Positions 22,440 to 31,911 of a stretch of DNA of 41,892 nt are shown here, in pieces (position 1 is the first letter of the stretch; every line of letters begins with the position of its first letter). The stretch is from positions 1 through 41,892 of the forward strand of contig JAOXYB010068055.1 in assembly GCA_028565635.1 (NCBI GenBank), written 5' to 3'. The translations under genes and the position numbers were made by a program. The notes under the pieces were generated by a model. The model saw only the letters and a list, made by a program, of their open reading frames with translations, had not been told where the DNA came from and made no database searches. This DNA comes from Phoronis ovalis. Lineage: Eukaryota > Phoronida > Phoronidae.

Positions 22440-25400
22440 CTGAAACAAACATTGAGCCCTTCATGTCAGGTCATATTACAGAACTCTACTACTTGCAAGA
22501 ACATTTTGAGTAAATACTTCAGCAGCTTACAAAGGAAATTGCCATGTTGTTGTTGGCAATGTATTTAAATACATTATTTTATAGCAAATTGCTCTTCCCT
22601 CAAAAAGTAGAAAAATAATTTACATGTTACACTTGTTTGAAATTGCAAATGTTCACATTTACCAGAATATGAGATAGAAAAAACAGTACACAGGGTGATA
22701 CTAGATACTGACCAACATATTTGACGTATTTTTCTGTGGTATTTGAGATCCAGAGATTTCCTTTGATGCTACTGGTGTGTTGGCTACTGATTGATTAGTT
22801 GAATTTAGAGATGCTCTTGAACCATGTAGAGATGCTTTGGATCCATGCCTTTGCATTTGTAACCTAGCAGCAGCACTTTCTGGTCTTAGAGAGTTTTGAA
22901 ATTCCTAAAATTAACAAGCACCATATTCAGACAGCAGTAGTTTTAAAATCCATCAATACTTTACTTCAAATTTCAAAGACCATCTGACAAGATAAATAAT
23001 AAATATTTTCATGACAATAACATACTCCTCTATTATTTTAATAATTAAACTCATTTGAAATTTGAAACATATAAACTAAAAGTAATGTCGACAAACATTT
23101 TTACCCTTAATTTTTCTGTGATTCTCTGAAGTTATAATACATTCATTTGGTTGTTTGCAAATAATTGCAATGTTAATTAGAGAAAAGATCAAAAATAAAA
23201 TTTTGAAAAAACGGAGAAAGAACTTTTAGTACAGGCTTACAACACAAACATACCTCTAAGTCATCTTCTTCATTTAACAGAGACAGGTTTTGAAAACAAA
23301 CGGTGTACAGCTCTAATGCCTTGGCATGAAACATCATTTCCACTGTTACAAAGTCTGTTAGGCTCTTCTGAAACATGACAAAAATCAATACTAAACACAT
23401 CAGATTTCACCAACAAGTGAACATGCTATCTTTAGTAAAAAGTTCTAGAGCTACACACCACAAAATGTCCATTGTAGGATTTGTAGCTGTGTCAGAGAGA
23501 ACTGCTTGCAACTTTGACAACAATGCTTGCCACAAAAATTTTGAATGAACAAAGTGACATTACATTATATTTTCAAAAAAATTTTTTTTAATTGAGGATA
23601 TACTTGTAGTAGACATGGACTGAACCCACATGGCCTAAGTACACCATAACACGAGGCTTTGTAGACACTACATACGAGTATAGTACCGGCATATTAATAC
23701 ACGTATTTTTTTTCTTTTTTGGGGGGTCTGGCGTTTTAATTTTGGGTGTTTTGTAATGTCAACATGTTGTACTTTCTGACTAAAGCAATGAAATTCCAGA
23801 GATCATTACAATTTTTTAAAAATCAGAATTTGAATTCGGGCTTATTTGCCAGTGGAATAGTGCGATTCATGGGTCGATTTTGTTCTAACACGATTTTCTC
23901 AAAATCAGTATGGTCAAGACTGCACGAAAATTTAACTGGTAGTGTATGAAAGAGTGTGCGCTCACATTATGAAGAGATAATAGTTCCGGGAATGTTGCTC
24001 TATTTGATATGTGCATGAACGTTACAACCTTTTTGTATTGAGTTGGATGGGGAGTCTAATGGTGTACTTAGGCCACATGGGCAGATACTAAAGGAAGATA
24101 CCATGACCAAGTATTAGGTTGCCACCTGGTGGCCGAATATCTAGTAACTCTGCACAAAATCAAAGAAACACTTAGATGACACCAAATAATTAAACTGCTA
24201 TTTAGATTGATAATGAAGTGTGAATACCTAATGTGATATGAATTGCACATTTATAATATTTGAATATTTTCTGTAAAGGTCTCCATACATTAATAGTCAG
24301 TAATGAAAGGACATTTTAAATACTGCATGCAACAACCATTTGTCTATACATTCTTCTCACGAATGGCTGTTCCAATCACCCCCTAGTACTATACAAGTTA
24401 AACAAGCATACAGTCAAATCAAATTAACAAATCTTTAAACTCTAAAATAAGTTTTACTGTTTGCAATTTGTAAGCTTTGAAAATATATTCTAATGCATCT
24501 ACATTACTTTAATGTATGTGAATGCCATTTAGCCAGCAGGTAAAAGATTAAAGATAAATGTTATGGTCTACTACTTGATTTGAAAAGATCAGCTTGTCCG
24601 CTTACATGTACATTTATCATGATTTCAATGATTTCATTGTTATGCAATAACATAATTTTTTAATATCTGCTTGCAGCTAAAGAAAATGAAAAATTACAAT
24701 TAGTGTGATGCAATGATGTGCACTTGACCACCCTGCAACAGTCCAGTACAGACAAATAAGTATTTAAAAAATAGTCTTAAAATTACTACATGAGACTTGA
24801 TCTAAAAGTGATCTTAAATTTGCATGAGACTTGATCTAAAAGTAAATTTGACCTGTTCATCTACTACCTCACAAAACTGAAAGCAAGATTGTTCAACAAC
24901 TTTTGAGTAGGCCTACATTCTTTACAAAACAAAACAAAACATTGTCAACTCTTGTGAGCAATTGACCCATTTATTGACTTTAATGGGACAGTAGTAAGGA
25001 CCAGCACAGTTTACATGTAAAAATCCTATTGCGCAGTTTAAATCTTTAATAATTATCTTTTCCTTGTCACTAAATTAGTACTTTTGTCAACACACCATGC
25101 AGTTTGTATCATGCTTCCACCAGCATCTTGAGGACAGCAAATTTAATAGTGTCATATATTGGAAAGTGAAATGAAATTTCGGGAATTTTTTTTTAGAAAC
25201 ATTATTAATTTTTACTGTTACCTAGACATCTTGCTTCTGACTTAGAATTTTTTCTTACATGTATTTGTATTTCATTTTTCTTTAGTTGAGTACTGAATGA
25301 AATTAAAACTACTTACTTTGAGGTCTTGCACTTTTCTCTTTTCAAACTTCTCCATTTCCTCTTCCAAAGCTTTGTCTGCTCTGCTGGCTGCAACATGGGC

Positions 25401-28400
25401 CTGTTGTAGCTCTTTTTCTGCAATGCTCTGTAGCAGAAAGATGGCAATAACAAAAGTAGTATCTTCAAGAATGCAAATAATAAATAAAACAACTTTAATT
25501 CTGTTGCTGATGTCTGTTGACATATACCAACCTTCTTCAACATCTGTTTCAACACAAATTAAACAGTACTTTTATTAGATTAAACAGTACTTTTATTGTT
25601 GGATGTTGCTTGAGAACCTATCCAGCTAAGCTGACCTGGCAACATTACATTGCAACATGCAATGCAGGTTTGGAATTTTATATCCTATATGTGACACTTA
25701 TAAAAAATATGGTAATTCGTGTGTCATGACCATGAAGTGATATACTTCATAATTATCATGTTACAGAAGTAACTGACTGGCTAGGGGTTAATCATTTTCA
25801 TATAATTACGTCATAATCATCAGTCGGGTATGTTCAGCTTAGACCTCAAACCAACTGACATCCTCAATATCAACCCATACTGAAATTACATTCTCTGAAT
25901 AAAAATTTTGATGTTTTTCAGGACAGTGTCACATGTTAACTTGCAATACCTTGTTCATCCACTCTGCACCTAAAATGCACCTACATTGTACTTATAACGC
26001 AATTAATAATCTGACCTAATGTGTACCAACTAATAGGATGGGATCCTCTATGCGTCCTCTATATCAACCCAGAAATTCCATTTTTTTGAGAAACCCTCTT
26101 ACCAAGCAAAGTTGATGGAAAGGGAATGGAAAGATAGTAAAGTAAGTGGCTTTTCGGATATTTTTCATATGCAGCATTTTTCACGGATTTCCTCTATACC
26201 ATGCAAAAACAAACCACATCTTCTATACCTAAAATCAAGTGAATTTACCCAATACCCTCTGCACCCGAGCTACAAAAACTGGACATTCTCTGTACCTAAA
26301 CCCTGAAAAATGGACCTACTCCAGTGGAGCATCTCCATCAGTCAGTACTATTAAGTGACCCCTGTGGAAATACTTCATACCAACTACATTTAGGGTAAAC
26401 ACTGTTATCAGTTTTCTTTCATAAGCAATCAAGAAAGAGAACAGCTTTATAGTGAAGATAATGGTTCCGCCCTTAAAGGCTCAGAACACATTATTTCTCA
26501 TGTGCAATTGTATGTGCCTGTCAAAGTTTGTCAGTTACCTGTTTTGTTCTATCTTTGGAATCTTTTGCTTTGTCTGCTTGCTGTTTCTGTTTGGTTTCTT
26601 TGTCTCTAGCAATAAATGCTGCTTTAAGATCTGCCTATGAATATAATTTTAACCATTACTGTTTCTAATCATCTGTGGAACGGATCTGTCAACAGACATT
26701 CAGAAGATCTGCAATCTTTTGCAGTGATGAGTATCAATTTTTCTGACCTGAATTAAAATGTTTTTGACAGAAGAAATCACCCACCACATTTTATTAAATG
26801 AACTCCCTAGAAGAATCCTTGACCAAACTCTTACCTGTAATAATACTGTACATCACCCACATATCAGGTCATGCACTTGTAAATGTACTTTTAATTGTAA
26901 ATTTACAATAAATTACCTATAGCAGTCCTGCCTTTATAATAGCAGTTTAATTTATGCATAAGCTGAGCTAGAGACACTGTAACACAGATGTGTGGCAATC
27001 AACATAAAGTTTCTGTTTAATTGGCTCCCCAGTCTGCACGTTAATTTTGAACTCAAAATACACAAATGCTTAAAATTACTATTGATTCTATATCTTGAAC
27101 AGCGTTAGCTGTAGCAGTTATGTTAATTACCTTAGCTTGTTTTAACATTGTTCCATATAACTTAAGAGGCTCAACAACTTTTGCTTCTAACCTTGTAACC
27201 TACAAGAATAATCATTCATGCTTGATATATTAATATATAATATTATTTTACATATTTCTGCTACATAATCACAGTAGTTTGATCGTATTTTATTAAATAT
27301 TAGATAGTGCTTAATAATCATTAGAAGAAGAAAGATTAACTTCTCCAATACAAAATTTATTGTTTTAGATATAATTTTTTAAGGTCTGCTGTTATTTTCA
27401 AAATAATCAAATATTACTTAGCTTGATTAAACAACATATGATAACTGCAACTCTCAGGTATTGACAGAAGCTCAAGTTTTGATTTTAAGGATGTCATTTT
27501 TGCTAGTATTACCTCTGACCAAATATCCTTGGTTTACCATTATAGTGCAGCTGAATACCCCCAAATTAACATAATGATTTTTAGTTTTAAATATAAGTGT
27601 CATTTCATGTGTTTGTGGAACAATTGAAAACGATCAACCATTTCCCTAAATTAAGGATTCAAGACTCTAACTTTGCACCCTCTTTTCAATAGATAATATG
27701 ATTTGTATAAAAAGTCAAGATTGTATAATTAGCAGATTATAAAAAAATTCTCTTTCAGAAGGTTGAACAATACGTTGCGACATTTCCAATGAGAAAAGTA
27801 AACAAACCAAATTGGTATTTTTCATTTATCCTCAAACCATCACACAAATCGTTTTATTACCTTCCAGGTACCTTATATAATTACCTGTGTGTTTCTATAA
27901 TCTTGAATTGTTGATAAATTCTGTGAGAACTGCATGAGGCTTGCTTTACTGGAAGGATTGTGTGACACATTTTGTGCGTAATCATATAAATGTTGAGATA
28001 TAACATCAGCTGTAATCATTATAATATCAAGATAAATTATACTTAGACAAAACATACAAGGAAAGGTGAACCTGCTCTCCACTAGAAAAGTGTAATAATT
28101 CATACTAGATATCTGTTACTTTTCATTTTGGTGTAGGTTTTTTTAAAGGTAATTGGTTTTTCCTAACATTGTTGTAAAATCTTGAGTCTTTGCCCATTGT
28201 GAAATGAACAGTAGGTCACTTCCTGGTAAATGTGATTGTTAGTTTATGGTTTAAACTTAAACAGCAGAAATTACTATACCGTTATGCATGAACTAAAACT
28301 GCAATGAATATATATAGTACTTCATCGTTAAGATATTGTGACAGTAAAAGAAGGTAATAACCTTTTTTTAATTGCAGTTTCCCATGTTTTTGCCACTAGG

Positions 28401-30320
28401 GGGGATTAAGTGGGTTATATCCATTCACATTTATTAATGTAAAACATGAACAGTATATTTTATGTATTAAATTGTATTTATTCTGCTTTTTTATATTAAT
28501 AACTTGACAAGAACTGGTTCTTCCTCAACCTTCTATAAATTTGGAAAATTAATATTTTGTGAGTAAATACTGAATGAGATGATTTTTTAACACTTCAACA
28601 CACTAGAGTTACGCTAATCCTCAAATCTCACATTTTCTGGCAAGTGAGACTTGAATCTTTAAGTAAAAATGGTCCTAATGACCTGTTAGTATTAATTATT
28701 ACTGTAATAAAACATTGTTTATACTACCTACCTTTATCTCTGACTTTTGCAGTTTTTCGTGAATAGGATGCAAACTCTGCACATAAATCTCCAAAATATT
28801 TTTCCACAGCAGTAATTCTGTCTTGCATAAATTTCTGCTGATACTCGCTAAATGTTAAAATAATTATATTTTTTATTATAGGTAAGTGTGGCAGGATCAT
28901 TTTAACAAATTTTGCTAATTTAGAGATAGCAATCCAATATGGAAAATCTGTTTGAGTACCATGTGTTAATGTAAAAATGAAGTGAACCAAATCCTTTGCA
29001 GCAGCTAGGAGAGAACCCGGGGAGGGGGAGTCCAGCTTCTAGCTACATAGGGATATGTGGCCACCCCAATGGATCTGTTTTTCGACCAGACTAGCAGAGA
29101 GGTTCTGTTTCTTTTTATCAAATTAGTGAAGAAGATCTAATTTTGTTATCAAATTAGTAGAGCGGATACAGTTTTTCTACTTCATTTCCATGAGGAAACA
29201 GGGTTTTTCATTTTTAGCAACACAAACATATTAGCAATATAGCAGTGTTTTTAAAAATTATTAAGAATATCCAGTTTTTAGGGCCAGGCAGCACACCCTA
29301 CCCAAGATTTTGTGAAGTACCCTCCCTGCCAGGGTCCGCATCCTCTCAACTATTTTTCCCTGCCAAAAACTGGTTTGCTTAACATTTTTTTTGCTAAAAA
29401 AACTGATTGCTATAATTTTGTCACGGTATTGGATTACCGGGTTATTTTAGTCAAACATAAGATCAACTTATTTATCAGCTTATTTATTCAAAAACCCAGA
29501 TCCACTCTGCTAATTTAAAAAAAAACTGGATCCTCTATTCTAATTTGGTCAAAAAACATTAATGCATATTATATATGGAAATGGTTTTTTGCTCCCTCAA
29601 ACACCAAAGTTGTTTTATTTAAAATGGTTAGTTTTAGTCCAGATTTTTTTGTTTAAGAACAGCATCTAGAGTTAGATAGCAAACATGCATGACTCTGCAG
29701 CAAGTATTAAGGGCAGTCACTGTATCCTAGGCAGTACCATACATATAAACTATAAAATACCTTGGAGTTCCTAAATCTAGTTTTGAGTCTCGAACTCCTG
29801 AATTCTCTTTGTTTCTAGGTGGTTTACCTCTTAGCATAGTGTTAGGAAAGCGTACTAATGGCATTAGTATACCGGATTATTAGGACTGTTCATAGCAGCA
29901 ATATATCCTTCAATTTAAAGTTGACGACAACGTAGAGTAAGGAAAAAATCAAATGTTTTTTTCCGGTCTTATTAATACTACATGCACCATTAAAGTTTCT
30001 TCTATAACTGTCAAGCGAACAAAACTCGATGTGAAATTTACAAATACATCTATTCTACATTCTTAAGTTTCAGACTTCATTAATTTCCTGATATCAAAAT
30101 ACTTTCAGGAAATTCCATTAAAGGGGACACGTGTGAATCATCTTGCCATCTGACACTCTAGTTCAGAAACTTCAAGTTGTCGGAAAGAACCAACTACACG
30201 TCGATCGCCGATATTACAAAATTTACATTAACTTGTCAAATAGCGTTTCTGGGGCTTCAAACTGTTTGTTAGTAGTACATACCTTGATTTGATATCCGCA
30301 TTTGTGCGATCCATGGCCAT
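22344..30320 (-). CDS. CIBAR1: CIBAR1 (FAM92A), BAR-domain ciliary protein, complete, nine coding exons
   Basis: BAR-domain, membrane-curving protein that in vertebrates binds Chibby (CBY1) at the ciliary base and has also been linked to mitochondrial inner-membrane shape. Nine exons, 30320-30283, 28847-28732, 28009-27885, 27199-27131, 26634-26539, 25427-25317, 23367-23254, 22904-22713 and 22439-22344, join in frame to 957 nt, 318 aa. Recognisable blocks are AVEKYFGDLCAEFASYSRKT, VTRLEAKVVEPLKLYGT, ELQQAHVAASRADKALEEE and VTVEMMFHAKALELY, close to human CIBAR1. Residues 1-223 form the coiled BAR part; 224-287 are Ser/Asn-rich; 288-318 are strongly acidic (Asp/Glu) and end MKKR. Human CIBAR1 also ends in an acidic stretch. 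The start ATG at 30320 has an in-frame upstream TGA; a second Met follows at codon 3. All introns are GT-AG. Confidence 0.96.
22713..22904 (-). CDS. CIBAR1: CIBAR1 coding exon 8 (Ser/Asn-rich linker)
   Basis: 192 nt, acceptor TAATTTTAG. It starts EFQNSLRPESAAARLQMQRH, where human has EVFRNSL. The rest is low-complexity, with two copies of a G-S-(K/R)-A-S-L motif. The donor is TTG|GTCAGT, usable but not ideal; without it the frame stops after four more codons. Confidence 0.86.
22905..23253 (-). other. CIBAR1 intron 7
   Basis: 349 bp, AT-rich, nothing recognised. Confidence 0.7.
23254..23367 (-). CDS. CIBAR1: CIBAR1 coding exon 7
   Basis: 114 nt, acceptor ATGTTTCAG, donor TTAGAG|GTATGT. It encodes FVTVEMMFHAKALELYTVCF and then an acidic LNEEDDLE, against human FITIEMLFHGKALEVYTAAY and DEDEDLE. 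Confidence 0.95.
23632..24074. mobile_element. 443-bp non-autonomous DNA element with perfect 16-bp terminal inverted repeats
   Basis: GGCCTAAGTACACCAT at 23632-23647 and its exact complement ATGGTGTACTTAGGCC at 24059-24074. ACAT flanks both ends (23628-23631 and 24075-24078), a likely 4-bp target duplication. The interior has no transposase frame. The superfamily is not assigned. Confidence 0.82.
24121..24133 (-). promoter_or_regulatory. CTCF-like motif (candidate)
   Basis: The minus strand reads GCCACCAGGTGGC, a full 12/12 match to the animal CTCF core CCASYAGRKGGC. It lies in CIBAR1 intron 6, 43 bp beyond the ACAT-flanked element. Confidence 0.3.
25317..25427 (-). CDS. CIBAR1: CIBAR1 coding exon 6
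   Basis: 111 nt, acceptor TCTGCTACAG, donor CTCAAA|GTAAGT. It encodes ELQQAHVAASRADKALEEEM and then FEKRKVQDLK, against human ELQRAAMDASRTSRHLEETI and FERQKMKDIK. Confidence 0.95.
25428..26538 (-). other. CIBAR1 intron 5
   Basis: 1111 bp. A 21-bp tandem duplication lies at 25558-25598 (ATTAAACAGTACTTTTATT twice). From about 26040 to 26310 a degenerate repeat around CCTCTATACC recurs at irregular spacing, resembling an old minisatellite. Confidence 0.6.
26539..26634 (-). CDS. CIBAR1: CIBAR1 coding exon 5
   Basis: 96 nt, phase 0, acceptor TATTCATAG, donor AAACAG|GTAACT. It starts ADLKAAFIARDKETKQKQQA, against human DDLKATLTARNREAKQLTQL. It is rich in Lys, Gln and Asp, as expected for a long BAR helix. 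Confidence 0.93.
26635..27130 (-). other. CIBAR1 intron 4
   Basis: 496 bp, nothing recognised. Confidence 0.7.
27131..27199 (-). CDS. CIBAR1: CIBAR1 coding exon 4
   Basis: 69 nt, acceptor TTCTTGTAG, donor CTAAG|GTAATT. It encodes VTRLEAKVVEPLKLYGTMLK, against human VERLEAKVVEPLKTYGTIVK. Confidence 0.96.
27200..27884 (-). other. CIBAR1 intron 3
   Basis: 685 bp, AT-rich, nothing recognised. Confidence 0.7.
27885..28009 (-). CDS. CIBAR1: CIBAR1 coding exon 3
   Basis: 125 nt, acceptor GATTACAG, donor CACAG|GTAATT. The peptide ends in a LSTIQDYRNTQ segment, matching human FAKLQDYRQAE. Confidence 0.93.
28010..28731 (-). other. CIBAR1 intron 2
   Basis: 722 bp. A CTCF-like CCACTAGGGGGG occurs at 28393-28404; otherwise nothing recognised. 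Confidence 0.65.
28732..28847 (-). CDS. CIBAR1: CIBAR1 coding exon 2
   Basis: 116 nt, acceptor ACATTTAG, donor AAAG|GTAGGT. It encodes the conserved BAR start, VEKYFGDLCAEFASYSRKTA, against human VEKHFGELCQIFAAYVRKTA. Confidence 0.95.
28848..30282 (-). other. CIBAR1 intron 1
   Basis: 1435 bp separating the 13-residue first exon from the BAR-encoding exons. It contains the repeat element at about 29016-29560. Confidence 0.75.
29016..29560. mobile_element. CCCGGGGAGGG-started element with opposed minisatellite halves
   Basis: It begins CCCGGGGAGGGGGAGTCCAG at 29016, like the termini of the 319-bp element. The left half repeats AAATTAGTAGAG-GGAT-CAGTTTTT-like units forward; the right half (about 29340-29560) repeats their complement (AACTGGATCCTCTATTCTAA). 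No right terminus or target duplication was identified, so the end is approximate. Confidence 0.5.
30283..30320 (-). CDS. CIBAR1: CIBAR1 coding exon 1 (residues 1-13)
   Basis: 38 nt, ATG GCC ATG GAT..., ending TCAAG before a GTATGT donor. The split codon AG|C encodes Ser13, and the peptide runs on into EYQQKFMQDR of exon 2. Confidence 0.88.
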
Positions 30321-31144
30321 TCGTTCGCTTGTTTCCAACAAAGGATATCAACCGCTCGTGATCTCCGAGGTAAACAGTCTCGTTTTAAATTTGAATTCGA
30401 TTGCCTGTCTCCAAACACTGAAGAGCACGTAACTTTCGAGTTACTGCCAACAGATGACACTAACATTGCGATTTACAGGTTTAGCTTGTTTAATAGCTGA
30501 ACGGCATTGTATTGAATTGACTCTCAAAATAAGCCTTTCTTAAGAAAAGGAAAAATAAGCTTATCTTTCTTTTCGTGTAGATACAGTATAAATGTTTACC
30601 TGTTATAAGAGATACTGTACGTACGCCTCGCCTACTCAGTATGATCGAATTCATTACCAGAATACTGGAATATATAATAGCGGCTGTACACAGAACACTT
30701 TGTATATTTTTATATATTTTGTCAAGTTTTGTGACGGTGTGTTGCCAAAGACAGTTGTACGTTTGGTAGAACTTCTTGAGCAAAAGCATAAGTTGGAAAT
30801 AAACACGTCTTATTCACCGCTTTTTGTTCCAGATGCAGACAATATATATAGTTATAAACTCTCCGGGTTATTCTGAGGATCCGACACAAATCAATGGTTG
30901 GTACGCATGTGCGTGAACAAAAACTCGTAAAAATTGTAGTTTTTAATAAATAAGCACGTTAACGCGCGTTACACATATAAGGTTACATTTTTCGATAAAA
31001 TATATAAAAGGGTACCTTACTGAGTTATTTGATTAACTGCACGAGTTCTGAGGGTATCGAAGTCGATCAAAACCAGAATCAAAACTTGCCAGCACTTGAT
31101 CAAACTTCGTCTCAAAAGTTAATCAAGTTCGAGTGAGTTTTCCA
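30321..31144. other. CIBAR1 upstream region
   Basis: It should hold the CIBAR1 promoter and 5'UTR. An NRF1-like near-palindrome ACGCATGTGCGT is at 30903-30914. The opposing open frames at 30490-30876 match no known family. Confidence 0.5.
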
Positions 31145-31313
31145 TAATTCCGTTTCCCGGGTATTTTCCAAAAAAAATCTCAACACTGTTATGGTATCTA
31201 AATTTCAGTTAAAAAAGGCATCATTTAAAAATGGGATAACGCATGATTTAGGGGCGTTTTCAAAAACCCATGCCCGCACATGGGTACCAGTTATATATTT
31301 GAGTCGGACCCCC
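31145..31313. mobile_element. Degraded right end of a CCCGGGG-type element
   Basis: The segment ending CACATGGGTACCAG...GACCCCCGAG at 31278-31313 parallels the right end of the 319-bp element (AACATGGGTACCCAC...CCTCCCCGGG). It is preceded by repeat-like AAAAATGGG and AGGGGCGTTTTC words. The left end is not found. Confidence 0.4.
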
Positions 31314-31508
31314 GAGCAGGTTATTAATCGTAAAAAAATGAATATTGCAAAATAATAGTGGCTTGGTTGCAATAATGTACGTAGTTATAATATATTAAAA
31401 TAGAATCAAATAAACTGTTTAAAATGAAAGCACAATAAATATTTTCATTTAGTTAAAATTATATGACACAATAATAATTATTAATAAGATTGTTTTAAAC
31501 TAAATAAC

Positions 31509-31638
31509 ATAAAGGACACATTATGTAGTGTATGGCATATACTGTCTTGACATAAAGGACACACTATGTAGTGTATGGTATATATACTGTATTGATATAA
31601 AGGACACACTATGTAGTGTATAGTATATACTATCTTGC
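31509..31638 (+). repeat. Tandem repeat, three units of 43-45 bp
   Basis: Units start at 31509, 31552 and 31597 with ATAAAGGACACA. Each contains the small inverted repeat CACTA-TG-TAGTG (slightly changed in the first unit). The array lies about 270 bp beyond the ANKUB1 stop. Confidence 0.88.
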
Positions 31639-31911
31639 AAAATTGTGTAGTTACTGGAGCAAAGAACGGAACTTTTATAGTTTTCAAAAGAAAACGATGC
31701 TATACATACTGTTTAGCTATACGAAAATTGAACATTTAGCATAAAAAAGACAACTATTTAAAACAACACTTGGCCTCAGACGGCTCCTTCTGGTTTAAAC
31801 ACATCGTGGAAGAACTTATAGATATCCTATTCTTAGATATAGAAGCTAAACTCTTAGGATAAAACAGTGTACAGGAAGTTATTATTTTAACATCACATTA
31901 TAAAAAGTATT

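Larger units (their letters stand above)
23368..25316 (-). other. CIBAR1 intron 6 with mobile element
   Basis: 1949 bp. It holds the 443-bp element at 23632-24074, a palindromic CTCF-like GCCACCTGGTGGC at 24121-24133, and a 21-bp word duplicated at 24789 and 24823 (CATGAGACTTGATCTAAAAG). Confidence 0.75.

Noticed and set aside
30741-30752. GTTGCCAAAGAC, considered as an RFX X-box for the ciliary gene CIBAR1
   Set aside because: The half-sites have no spacer, whereas the X-box needs 1-3 bases between them.
30490-30876. Opposing ~95-codon open frames upstream of CIBAR1
   Set aside because: No similarity recognised; they overlap each other on opposite strands in promoter-proximal DNA.
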